64,000 nucleotides of DNA from Massilistercora timonensis (GTDB lineage Bacteria; Bacillota; Clostridia; Lachnospirales; Lachnospiraceae), in assembly GCF_900312975.1 (NCBI RefSeq), contig NZ_LT990039.1, forward strand, positions 1 through 64,000. The letters are read 5' to 3'. This document shows, piece by piece, positions 7,612 to 14,181 of the stretch; the first letter of the stretch is position 1; every line of letters starts with the position of its first letter. The notes under the pieces are model-generated. The model made no database searches and was not told the DNA's origin. It was given only the letters and a program-made list of their open reading frames with translations. The position numbers and the translations under genes are program-made.

Positions 7612-7944
7612 ATGGATCAGGATTATATCACACGGAGCGAACACGAGGAATTCGCCCGCCGAATGGATTCTGAAAATCAGCGAATCAAAGACGAAAACGA
7701 GCGGCAGAACAAGCGAATTTCGATTGTTGAAGAATCGGTCAGGGAATTTAATAAACTGGCGCTGCAGATCGAACGTCTTGCAACGTCAATCCGGCAAATG
7801 GGGGAAGAAATATCAAAGCAAGGGGAACATCTGGAAAATATCGAATCGAAGCCGGGAAAACGGTGGGAATCCCTGATGACCGGGATAGTCGGGGCGATTG
7901 CCGGAGCGGTCGGCGCTGCAATCGCGGCGGGCTTTTTACACTGA
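7612..7944 (+). CDS. XhlA-like holin-associated membrane protein
   Basis: A 110-residue protein with a long coiled-coil N-terminal region (about residues 8-78, rich in E, K, Q, R) and one C-terminal membrane segment (about 88-108, GIVGAIAGAVGAAIAAGF). This is the XhlA/haemolysin XhlA layout. XhlA acts with a holin at the membrane in host lysis. It opens the lysis cassette followed by the LL-H-type holin and endolysin. The start has an AAAGGAG site. Confidence 0.8.
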   Translation: MDQDYITRSEHEEFARRMDSENQRIKDENERQNKRISIVEESVREFNKLALQIERLATSIRQMGEEISKQGEHLENIESKPGKRWESLMTGIVGAIAGAVGAAIAAGFLH

Positions 7945-8051
7945 AAACAGGGAATCTAAACAAGTAAGATCACAATATCCGGCGAGGATGACGCGGGGTT
8001 TATGTGATAAAGAAACAAGGAGAAAACCAAAAAAAGAAAGGACGTGTTTTT

Positions 8052-8459
8052 ATGAATCAGGTAACTATGGAACTTTTAAAATTCGCCGTTATGTTCGTTA
8101 TGGCGGTCGTTGCGTATGTCATCCGGCGCAATCTGGTTCCGTTCATCCAGTCAAAAATGACGGCGGATCAGTTGAAAACAGCGCGGGAAATGGCGACAAT
8201 GTTTGTCTACATGGCAGAGCAGACATTCGGCGATAAGACGGGAGCGGAGCGAAAGCAGCTTGTAAAGGACGCATTGCGCGAAGCCCTGAAAAGCGCCGGA
8301 ATCAATATGACAGATCAGTTTGTGGACGACATGATCGAAGCGGCGGTTAAGGGAATGAAAATCGCAGAATCCGGCAGCATGATTGAATTTGAAGTTGCGG
8401 AAGCGGTTGAGGACGAAACGGTCGCAGGGATCCCGGACGCTGCCGAAGGGGGCGTTTGA
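8052..8459 (+). CDS. Phage holin, LL-H family
   Basis: A 135-residue protein with one N-terminal membrane segment (about 7-25, LLKFAVMFVMAVVAYVI) and a soluble C-terminal region containing KTAREMATMFVYMAEQTF, GAERKQLV and DDMIEAAVKGM, the conserved pattern of LL-H-family holins. It would form the membrane lesion that releases or activates the endolysin. The ATG at 8052, after a GAAAGGA site, is preferred to an upstream in-frame start. It ends one base before the endolysin start. Confidence 0.85.
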   Translation: MNQVTMELLKFAVMFVMAVVAYVIRRNLVPFIQSKMTADQLKTAREMATMFVYMAEQTFGDKTGAERKQLVKDALREALKSAGINMTDQFVDDMIEAAVKGMKIAESGSMIEFEVAEAVEDETVAGIPDAAEGGV

Positions 8460-8460
8460 T

Positions 8461-9975
8461 ATGGCAACACAAGCGGAATGTGAGGTTTTTATAAATCAGA
8501 TCGCGCCGTTATGCGTAAAGTACGCGGCAGCATACGGATATAAAAATGTGTCCGGGGCGATCGGTATGGCGTGTTTAGAATCAGGCTATGGACTGTCACG
8601 TCTGGCGGCGGAATTTCATAATTATTTCGGGATGAAATGCGGGACAAAGTGGACGGGCGCGTCCGTGAATATGCGGACAATGGAAGAATACACGCCCGGA
8701 ACGTTGACGCCCATTTCAGACAATTTCCGGGTGTATGACGATATGGAATCCGGCGTCCGGGGATATTATGAATTTCTGGAACTGGCGCGTTATCGGGATG
8801 TAAGGGAGCAGGACACGCCGGAAGCCTATCTGTCCGAGATCAAGACGGCAGGATATGCCACGTCGTCAACCTATGTTCAGGACGTTCTGGCGGTCGTTGC
8901 GGCGCACAATTTGACGGAATGGGACAAATATATGACCGGGCAGGAAAACGCCGCCACGGGGCAGCAGGACGCGCAGAAAGGGGGATATAATATGTATAGC
9001 AGACAGAAGGTCGTTGACTACGCAAACAGTCAGGTAGGGAAAAAGGAATCGGACGGATCCTATAAATCGATCATCGACACATACAACACGCTTCCGACGG
9101 ATCAGCTTCCGCGAAAAACGCGTATGCAGTACGGCTGGGCGTGGTGTGCGTGTTTCTGGTCGGCGATTGCGGTCGCGCTGAAATATCTTGCAATCATGCC
9201 GATAGAAATTTCCTGCTATTATCTGATCGAAGCCGCTAAAAAGTTGAAAGTATGGCAGGAAAACGACGCCTATATTCCCGCGCCGGGGGACGCCGTTCTG
9301 TATGATTGGGACGACAGCGGACAGGGGGATAATACCGGGAATCCGGATCACGTCGGCGCTGTTACATATGTCAACACGGCGTCCGGGTATATGGTCGTGA
9401 CCGAAGGGAATTATGGGAACGCGGTCAAGAAACGGACAATTTCGCTAAATGGTCGGTATATACGCGGATTCATTACGCCCAAATATGACGACGGCGCGAT
9501 CGCGGAGCCTGATAAGACAGGCGGAAAAAGCATTTCGGAAGTCGCCCATGAGGTCATAGCGGGACAGTGGGGTAACGGCGCAGCCCGGAAACGCGATCTG
9601 ACGGCGGCGGGTTATGATTACGACGCTGTTCAGTCCGAAGTCAATCGGATTTTGAACGGCAGCGCGGAGACGGCAAAGAATGAGAATTCCACAGATCAGG
9701 CGCAGCCGACGGCGCGGAAAGTAACGGCGACGTGCTACGCTCACAAATTCGACGAAGGCGTCGCCGGGACATACATCACAACGGCGAATCTGTACTGCAG
9801 GAACGACGCCGGGACGAATAAAAAGGCGTTGTGCCTGATACCGGAGGGAACGAAGGTTCAGTGTTACGGATATTATAACGTGTCCGGCGGCGTGAACTGG
9901 CTTTACATTCAGTTTGTAATGGACGGCACACAGTACACGGGATTTTCAAGCGCGGATTATCTGAAAAAGGCGTAA
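8461..9975 (+). CDS. Modular endolysin: glucosaminidase + CHAP + CW_7 + SH3-like
   Basis: A 504-residue peptidoglycan hydrolase with two catalytic domains. Residues 1-155 are a glucosaminidase (GMACLESGYG with Glu40 the likely catalytic acid, NYFGMKCGTKW). Residues about 178-345 are a CHAP amidase/peptidase with Cys229 in a WCACFW segment and His297 in NPDHVGAV. A Cpl-7-type CW_7 cell-wall repeat lies at about 365-405 (VIAGQWGNGAARKRDL), and an SH3-like binding domain ends the protein (LYCRNDAGT, IPEGTKVQCYG). Having both glycan- and peptide-cleaving domains is common in clostridial phages. No signal peptide, so it depends on the holin. Confidence 0.93.
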   Translation: MATQAECEVFINQIAPLCVKYAAAYGYKNVSGAIGMACLESGYGLSRLAAEFHNYFGMKCGTKWTGASVNMRTMEEYTPGTLTPISDNFRVYDDMESGVRGYYEFLELARYRDVREQDTPEAYLSEIKTAGYATSSTYVQDVLAVVAAHNLTEWDKYMTGQENAATGQQDAQKGGYNMYSRQKVVDYANSQVGKKESDGSYKSIIDTYNTLPTDQLPRKTRMQYGWAWCACFWSAIAVALKYLAIMPIEISCYYLIEAAKKLKVWQENDAYIPAPGDAVLYDWDDSGQGDNTGNPDHVGAVTYVNTASGYMVVTEGNYGNAVKKRTISLNGRYIRGFITPKYDDGAIAEPDKTGGKSISEVAHEVIAGQWGNGAARKRDLTAAGYDYDAVQSEVNRILNGSAETAKNENSTDQAQPTARKVTATCYAHKFDEGVAGTYITTANLYCRNDAGTNKKALCLIPEGTKVQCYGYYNVSGGVNWLYIQFVMDGTQYTGFSSADYLKKA

Positions 9976-10044
9976 AAGCAGAAGGATCCAGATAAAGGGC
10001 GCAATTATAAATACACTCTTTTGGTCGAGAATATGTCACGGATA

Positions 10045-10073
10045 AAGGCGATTGCAAATAGCAGTCGCCTTTT
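10045..10073 (+). terminator. Terminator after endolysin
   Basis: 11-bp stem AAGGCGATTGC / GCAGTCGCCTT (one G-U) with a short AT loop, followed by TTTT. It ends the lysis operon and insulates the regulated promoter that follows. Confidence 0.85.
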
Positions 10074-10078
10074 ATAAA

Positions 10079-10133
10079 ATATACCCATTGAGTAAAAAGT
10101 TATTGACATATTTACTCAATGGGTATATAATAT
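10079..10133 (+). promoter_or_regulatory. Promoter inside an 18-bp perfect inverted repeat (operator)
   Basis: A consensus promoter, TTGACA (10103-10108), 17-bp spacer, TATAAT (10126-10131), is overlapped by a perfect inverted repeat: arm 10079-10096 pairs with 10111-10128, core CCCATTGAGTAAA / TTTACTCAATGGG. One arm covers the spacer and the first -10 bases. This is the geometry of a tight repressor site and is probably the prophage's main switch for the downstream regulatory genes. Confidence 0.85.
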
Positions 10134-10169
10134 AATTGTAACAAGGGTACAGCAGGAAAGGAGTAGACA

Positions 10170-10292
10170 ATGGAGAAAAACGAAATGACAAATAATCAGT
10201 TTCGGGGAATCATTAAAATGATAATGGCGTTAATTAGGAATGATACGCCAAAGGATGAATTACTGGAATACTTGCAGGAACTAATCGAATAG
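10170..10292 (+). CDS. Small phage protein, 40 residues
   Basis: A 40-codon gene (MEKNEMTNNQFRGIIKMI start) with an AAAGGAG site, directly downstream of the operator-controlled promoter. It is predicted to be one or two amphipathic helices with an acidic C-terminus (ELLEYLQELIE). No known family is recognised; small proteins of this type occur near repressor genes in Firmicutes phages. It is the first gene expressed from a repressible promoter, so a regulatory role is possible but unproven. Confidence 0.65.
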   Translation: MEKNEMTNNQFRGIIKMIMALIRNDTPKDELLEYLQELIE

Positions 10293-10315
10293 AAACAAAA
10301 TAAGGGGTAACACGA

Positions 10316-10350
10316 GGGCGGCAACCTGAAACATTCCTGCTACGCCGCCC
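10316..10350 (+). other. GGGCGGC / GCCGCCC hairpin
   Basis: A 7-bp perfect stem with a 21-nt loop lies between the 40-residue gene and the HTH gene. No T run follows, so termination is unlikely; it may stabilise mRNA or be a binding site. The remainder of the gap up to 10405 shows nothing else. Confidence 0.35.
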
Positions 10351-10405
10351 AAGTGCTTTATTAAATGATAGCAGGATGAAATAAGAAAGTCAAGGGGGCG
10401 CAGAA

Positions 10406-10588
10406 ATGACAATAGCCGAAGCGAGGAAAGAAAAAGGATTGTCAAGAAAGGACGTCGCGGAATGGTTAGAAATTCCATACAGAACTATAACGAATTGGGA
10501 AAACGGCGAACGTCAGTGTCCGGCGTATATTGAAAAGTTGATCGTTGAAAAGATATTGACGTGGCAGACGGGAACAGAAAACGCATAA
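10406..10588 (+). CDS. Small XRE-type HTH regulator
   Basis: A 60-residue protein that is little more than one helix-turn-helix: ARKEKGLSRKDVAEWLEI, then YRTITNWENGERQCPAYI, the classic XRE/Cro pattern with the recognition helix at about residues 26-36. It probably binds DNA as a Cro-like regulator, with the 10079-10128 inverted repeat as a nearby candidate target. A purine-rich AAGGGGGCG site precedes the ATG. The gene ends at a bidirectional hairpin shared with the convergent exonuclease gene. Confidence 0.8.
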   Translation: MTIAEARKEKGLSRKDVAEWLEIPYRTITNWENGERQCPAYIEKLIVEKILTWQTGTENA

Positions 10589-10596
10589 AAGAGGGC

Positions 10597-10620
10597 GGGC
10601 GGCTATAAAAGCCGCCCTTC
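10597..10620. terminator. Bidirectional terminator between convergent phage genes
   Basis: 8-bp stem GGGCGGCT / AGCCGCCC with a 5-nt ATAAA loop between the HTH gene stop (10588) and the reverse-strand gene stop (10626). T-tracts on either side are poor, so efficiency is uncertain. Confidence 0.6.
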
Positions 10621-10625
10621 GTTGC

Positions 10626-11612
10626 CTACTGATCCAGAACCATATCATAGAACGCGGATTCAGTTAAAATTTCAAGGTCGTTCCCCTTCAGGATCAGGGC
10701 TTCAGCTTTCTTTTGCTTATTGCTTTTTCCGTCCTTTATGGACGCGCAAAAATCATTGTTGCCGATGACAAGATAATTTGTATGTTTATTTACATTATCG
10801 GAGCAGGAACCGCCGAGATTGACAACAAGCTGCATAGCGTCCCGGCGAACCATTTTTTCAAGCGCACCTGTGAAACAGACGTTTTTTCCGAAAAGCGGGT
10901 TGCTTTCATCAAATACCGTCGCTGTTGCCGTTATGTCCTTCGCTGATAGTTTGGTCTTGTGAGTGAACGCGGACGAAATAAAGGCGTCAATGCTGCCGAA
11001 CTGCCGAAGCGCTTCTTCTTTCAATCGTAGAAAACATTCGTTGCAAGCCCGGCAATCATCAAGGGATCTATGGGAAGGAGCGGAAGCCTTTAAATGTTTC
11101 GCGACGGTAGAAAGTTTATAGTTATCCAGACCGGGAAGCAGCTTTTTAGAAATCCGCATAACGTCGATAAAATCATTCGAGAGGGGGACGGATTTACACA
11201 TCATCAAATTATCGTATAAGAAATTTATATCGAAATTGACATTGTACCCGACGAGCGTTTCACAACCCACGAAATTATAAAAGTCAGAGATCGCGGACGA
11301 TATGTCCGGGGCAGATTCCAACATTTCATTTGTGATCCCGGTCAACGAAGTTATAAAGTCGTCGATCGGTTCGGTCGGTTTTACAAGTGTGCTGAAGGAA
11401 TCGGTTTCGGATCTGGCGCGGTACTTGACAGCGGATATTTCAATGATTTCACAGAAACGAACATCAAGCCCGGTTGTTTCGATATCAATCACGATATAAT
11501 CATCCGGGAATGATACAGAACTTTTCTTCTTTTCTGGACGCTTGATCGCTTCAGGCTGCCCGGCAACAACGCAGGGACGCCCGTTTTCATCGACGGAAAT
11601 ACTGATATACAT
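10626..11612 (-). CDS. DEDD 3'-5' exonuclease fused to BRCT domain
   Basis: A 328-residue protein with a DnaQ/PolC-epsilon-type exonuclease at about residues 35-200 (DYIVIDIETTGLD holds the first D/E pair, VGYNVNFDINFLYDN the second Asp, and HRSLDDCRA the H-D of the last motif). A BRCT domain follows at about 235-320 (LFGKNVCFTGALEKMVRRDAM, VNLGGSCSDNVNKHTNYLV). Exonuclease-BRCT fusions are known among epsilon-like proteins; the likely job is proofreading or DNA end processing in phage replication or repair. The ATG at 11612 is chosen because an AAGGAAGG site lies 8 nt upstream; a GTG at 11621 would overlap that site. It is the only reverse-strand phage gene here. Confidence 0.85.
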   Translation of the reverse strand: MYISISVDENGRPCVVAGQPEAIKRPEKKKSSVSFPDDYIVIDIETTGLDVRFCEIIEISAVKYRARSETDSFSTLVKPTEPIDDFITSLTGITNEMLESAPDISSAISDFYNFVGCETLVGYNVNFDINFLYDNLMMCKSVPLSNDFIDVMRISKKLLPGLDNYKLSTVAKHLKASAPSHRSLDDCRACNECFLRLKEEALRQFGSIDAFISSAFTHKTKLSAKDITATATVFDESNPLFGKNVCFTGALEKMVRRDAMQLVVNLGGSCSDNVNKHTNYLVIGNNDFCASIKDGKSNKQKKAEALILKGNDLEILTESAFYDMVLDQ

Positions 11613-11680
11613 ATATTGCACCTTCCTTTTTGATATTTTTTAGGTCAGTTTTTGCGGCTGCTGATCTTTAACACAGATTA

Positions 11681-11693
11681 TCGCATTTAATGT
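11681..11693 (+). repeat. 13-bp direct repeat, copy 1
   Basis: TCGCATTTAATGT occurs here and again at 13147-13159 near the presumed prophage end. It could be a transposase or regulator binding site; the match may also be chance. Confidence 0.4.
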
Positions 11694-11727
11694 GCTAATG
11701 TCAAGAAAAATGCTGAATATTAGCACA
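11691..11727. promoter_or_regulatory. Operator-like inverted repeat between divergent genes
   Basis: TGTGCTAAT (11691-11699) and ATTAGCACA (11719-11727) form a perfect 9-bp inverted repeat separated by 19 bp, lying between the divergent exonuclease-BRCT and HTH genes. This is a plausible binding site for the HTH protein encoded 20 bp downstream, controlling both directions. No clear -35/-10 pair was fixed. Confidence 0.6.
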
Positions 11728-11747
11728 AAAAGAGGAAATGCGGTAAA

Positions 11748-11999
11748 GTGAAAATATATGATTATGGCGGGAAAAAGAATATATGCGGGAGCAGGATAAA
11801 ACAGGCGCGGGCGTTGCGGAACATTTCGCAGTCTGAACTTGCGGCTAAAATGCAAGTTGAGGGGATCACGATTGAACGGGATAGCATAAGCAGAATTGAG
11901 ATAGGAACGCGTTTTGTGACTGATTATGAATTAAAAATATTTGCAAAGGTTTTAAAGGTAAATATCATGTGGTTACTATCTGATGAAGAAACGCCGTGA
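11748..11999 (+). CDS. XRE-family HTH regulator (candidate phage repressor)
   Basis: An 83-residue XRE-type helix-turn-helix protein: SRIKQARALRNISQSELAAKM, then ITIERDSISRIEIGTRFVT, DYELKIFAKVL and MWLLSDE. It starts with GTG at 11748 after AGAGGA; a nearby ATG at 11758 is out of frame and gives only a short peptide. No cleavable C-terminal domain of the CI/LexA kind is present. Position between a divergent operator and the transposase suggests that it controls lysogeny or transposase expression. Its stop lies within a terminator hairpin that precedes the transposase ribosome site. Confidence 0.82.
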   Translation: MKIYDYGGKKNICGSRIKQARALRNISQSELAAKMQVEGITIERDSISRIEIGTRFVTDYELKIFAKVLKVNIMWLLSDEETP

Positions 12000-12026
12000 G
12001 GGACGCGCCCGACGGCGTTTCTTTTA
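11988..12026 (+). terminator. Terminator between HTH gene and transposase
   Basis: A perfect 10-bp stem GAAACGCCGT / ACGGCGTTTC with a 14-nt loop, followed by TTTTAT. Its left arm includes the HTH stop codon, and the transposase GGAGG site begins 2 bp after it, so it likely limits read-through into the transposase. Confidence 0.8.
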
Positions 12027-12042
12027 TGGAGGTAAAACACAT

Positions 12043-13074
12043 ATGAAGAATTTTTCACATATGACATATAACGATCGGCTTCGCCTTGATACTCTTATCA
12101 GAGCAGGACACAAACCGAAAGAAATAGCGGAAATTTTACATAAACACGTCAGCACAATTTACAGAGAATTAAAACGGGGAAGGTATATTCACACGAATAG
12201 CGATCTGACAGAGGAAGAACGATATAATCCAGACGAAGCGGACAGAAAGGCGCGGGAGAATCTGAAAGAAAAGGGCGCAGGGCTGAAAATCGGGAACGAT
12301 ATTAAACTGGCGAACTATCTTGAAAAATTGGTTTCGGAAGAAAAGTATTCCCCGGACGCTGCACTGGCAAAAGCGCGGGAACATCAGGACGAGTTTTCAA
12401 CGATGATATGCACAACGACTTTTTATTCATATATCGAAAAGGGAATATTTTTAAAGCTGACAAATAAGGATCTGCCCGTAAAGAAGAATCAGAAAAAGAA
12501 AAAACAAAAAGTGCGTCAATCACGCGCAAGCCGCGGGGAGAGCATAGAGAACAGACCGGAAGAAATAAATGGGCGCGAAACGTTCGGTCATTGGGAAATG
12601 GATACCGTAAAGGGAAAACAGGGAATAACAAAATCTTGTATGTTGGTTTTGACGGAGCGGAAAACAAGGGCTGAAATTATCGCAAAATTGCCGGATCAAA
12701 AATCCGAAAGCGTTATAAGGACATTAGACAGAATAGAAAAGAAATGGGGCGATCTGTTTTATCAGGTATTTAAAAGTATAACGGTAGACAATGGATCGGA
12801 ATTCGCCGACTATGAGGGAATGGAGCGTTCCTGCAGAAAAAAGGAAAAGCGGACAACGATATATTACTGTCATCCGTATAGCAGTTACGAGCGGGGAAGC
12901 AACGAGAACCAGAACAAAATGATACGCCGCCATATTCCAAAAGGGACGGATATCGACGAAAAGACGGACGAAGATATCGAACGCGTGGAAAACTGGATCA
13001 ATGAATACCCGCGCCGGAAATTGGGCTACTGCAGCAGCCGGGAAATGTTTGAAATGGAGTTAAAAGCAATATAA
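12043..13074 (+). CDS. IS30-family DDE transposase (putative phage recombinase)
   Basis: A 343-residue IS30-type transposase. An N-terminal HTH (MTYNDRLRLDTLIRAG, KPKEIAEILHKHVSTIYRELKRG) is followed by a DDE core: first Asp in HWEMDTVKG, second Asp in ITVDNGSEFADY, Glu in YERGSNENQNKMIRRHIPKG. The ATG at 12043 is chosen for its GGAGG site 10 bp upstream; an earlier in-frame ATG overlaps the HTH gene and terminator. No terminal inverted repeats immediately bracket the gene, so it does not look like a simple IS insertion. As the last phage gene before the chromosome, and with no integrase seen, it probably integrates the phage. Confidence 0.9.
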   Translation: MKNFSHMTYNDRLRLDTLIRAGHKPKEIAEILHKHVSTIYRELKRGRYIHTNSDLTEEERYNPDEADRKARENLKEKGAGLKIGNDIKLANYLEKLVSEEKYSPDAALAKAREHQDEFSTMICTTTFYSYIEKGIFLKLTNKDLPVKKNQKKKKQKVRQSRASRGESIENRPEEINGRETFGHWEMDTVKGKQGITKSCMLVLTERKTRAEIIAKLPDQKSESVIRTLDRIEKKWGDLFYQVFKSITVDNGSEFADYEGMERSCRKKEKRTTIYYCHPYSSYERGSNENQNKMIRRHIPKGTDIDEKTDEDIERVENWINEYPRRKLGYCSSREMFEMELKAI

Positions 13075-13083
13075 CTATTTAAT

Positions 13084-13114
13084 ATGCACAAAAATAGAAT
13101 GTGTTTTTGTGCAT
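13084..13114. other. Inverted repeat downstream of transposase
   Basis: A perfect 11-bp inverted repeat ATGCACAAAAA / TTTTTGTGCAT with a 9-nt loop begins 10 bp after the transposase stop. It could be a terminator (its own right arm supplies the T run) or a transposase end-binding site. GCACAAAAA is also present at 11723-11731. Confidence 0.55.
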
Positions 13115-13146
13115 TATGTAGAAAAGAGAAAAAAACGAAAATTCTT

Positions 13147-13159
13147 TCGCATTTAATGT
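13147..13159 (+). repeat. 13-bp direct repeat, copy 2 (near prophage edge)
   Basis: TCGCATTTAATGT repeats the 11681-11693 copy. It lies between the transposase and the host promoter, so it may mark or adjoin the right end of the element. Confidence 0.4.
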
Positions 13160-13195
13160 TGACATTTTTAGGATCGTGGAATGATCAAAAAATGG

Positions 13196-13224
13196 TTGAC
13201 AGACAGGGAAGACTGTGATAAATT
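13196..13224 (+). promoter_or_regulatory. infC operon promoter
   Basis: TTGACA, 17-bp spacer, TAAATT, just outside the presumed prophage end and about 185 bp before infC. It drives the L20 leader and the infC-rpmI-rplT operon. Confidence 0.75.
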
Positions 13225-13249
13225 ATTAGTTGCGCAAAGCGAAAAGAAA

Positions 13250-13388
13250 GTAGAGTGTCCACTCTCACCATAGCACGATCGGGTGACTATCGGTTTGATA
13301 TCGTACAAAAAGACAGGGTATGGATATGCCCGGGGTTTTTGGATGTAACAGAGTGGATAGTCTCGAAACTGTCCACTTTTTTATTTTA
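13250..13388 (+). promoter_or_regulatory. Ribosomal protein L20-type leader with attenuator
   Basis: The leader of infC-rpmI-rplT ends in a 10-bp terminator stem (13352-13361 with 13368-13377, AGTGGATAGT / ACTGTCCACT) followed by TTTTTTATTTT. An upstream segment GTCCACTC (13257-13264) can pair with the left arm (13351-13358), giving an antiterminator alternative. In Firmicutes, excess L20 binds such a leader and favours termination. The family call rests on position and this pairing. Confidence 0.8.
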
Positions 13389-13408
13389 TGCAATGGGGGT
13401 GCAGGGAA

Positions 13409-13915
13409 ATTAGCGAGTTAATGATTAACGAACAGATCCGGGACAAGGAAGTACGGGTCATTGGAAGCGACGGACAGCAGCTGGGCATCATGTCGGCCCG
13501 GGAAGCACAGAAACTGGCAACAGAAGCAGAACTGGATCTGGTCAAGATCGCTCCGAAAGCTCAGCCGCCGGTATGTAAGATCATCGATTACGGAAAATAC
13601 CGCTATGAGCAGGCCAGAAAGGAAAAAGAGGCCAGAAAGAAACAGAAGACGGTGGAGATCAAGGAAGTACGGCTTTCGCCCAATATCGACACCAACGATC
13701 TGAACACCAAGGTGAACAACGCAAGGAAGTTCCTTAGCAAGGGCAATAAGGTAAAGGTGACGCTGCGTTTCAGAGGCCGTGAGATGGCCCACGTTCAGCA
13801 GAGCAAGCACATCCTGGATGATTTTGCCAAACTGGTGGAAGATCTGGCTGTTGTAGAGAAGCCTGCCAAACTGGAAGGCAGGAACATGAGCATGGTTTTA
13901 ACTGAAAAACGTTAA
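13409..13915 (+). CDS. infC: Translation initiation factor IF-3
   Basis: IF-3 binds the 30S subunit and discriminates against non-standard start codons and wrong initiator tRNA. The N-domain ([14 protein letters not shown]), the [24 protein letters not shown] linker segment and the C-domain ([14 protein letters not shown]) are all clear. The ATT at 13409 is chosen as start, giving ISELMINEQ. It lies 7 nt after GGGGGTG, and the AUU start is a known autoregulatory feature of infC. An ATG at 13421 in frame is an alternative that would lose four residues. Followed by rpmI and rplT. Confidence 0.95.
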   Translation: MSELMINEQIRDKEVRVIGSDGQQLGIMSAREAQKLATEAELDLVKIAPKAQPPVCKIIDYGKYRYEQARKEKEARKKQKTVEIKEVRLSPNIDTNDLNTKVNNARKFLSKGNKVKVTLRFRGREMAHVQQSKHILDDFAKLVEDLAVVEKPAKLEGRNMSMVLTEKR

Positions 13916-13950
13916 AAATATATTCACACAAACGCAAGGAGGAATTCATT

Positions 13951-14148
13951 ATGCCAAAAATGAAAACAAATCGGGCTGCTGCAAAGCGCTTTAAGAAGAC
14001 AGGTACAGGACTGTTAAAGAGAAACAAAGCTTACAAGAGCCATATCTTAACAAAGAAGTCCGCGAAGAGAAAGAGAAACCTGAGAAAGGCTACCATCACG
14101 GACGCAACCAACGTAAAGAACATGAAGAAAGCAATGCCATATTTATAA
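13951..14148 (+). CDS. rpmI: 50S ribosomal protein L35
   Basis: A 65-residue, very basic protein with the standard L35 pattern ([36 protein letters not shown]). It is part of the large ribosomal subunit. Strong AGGAGG site; second gene of the infC operon, under the L20 leader. Confidence 0.98.
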   Translation: MPKMKTNRAAAKRFKKTGTGLLKRNKAYKSHILTKKSAKRKRNLRKATITDATNVKNMKKAMPYL

Positions 14149-14181
14149 GATCTGGCAGGAAAGTTGAAGGAGGAATAAGAC

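Larger units (their letters stand above)
1..13170. mobile_element. Prophage, right-hand part (left end outside window)
   Basis: Tail, DGR, lysis and regulatory genes form one block with codon use unlike the chromosome after 13.4 kb, where CTG, GAG, AAG and GGCC become common. The right edge is inferred to lie between the transposase stop at 13074 and the infC promoter at 13196; the exact attachment point cannot be fixed without the left end. No tyrosine or serine integrase is seen, and an IS30-type transposase sits at the border. Gene order (tail, lysis, then regulation at the far end) fits a siphophage. Confidence 0.9.

Noticed and set aside
11983-13074. IS30 transposase as an ordinary insertion sequence inside the prophage
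   Set aside because: No matching inverted repeats were found between about 11990-12040 and 13075-13140, and the gene is tied to phage regulatory signals; a distant end cannot be fully excluded.
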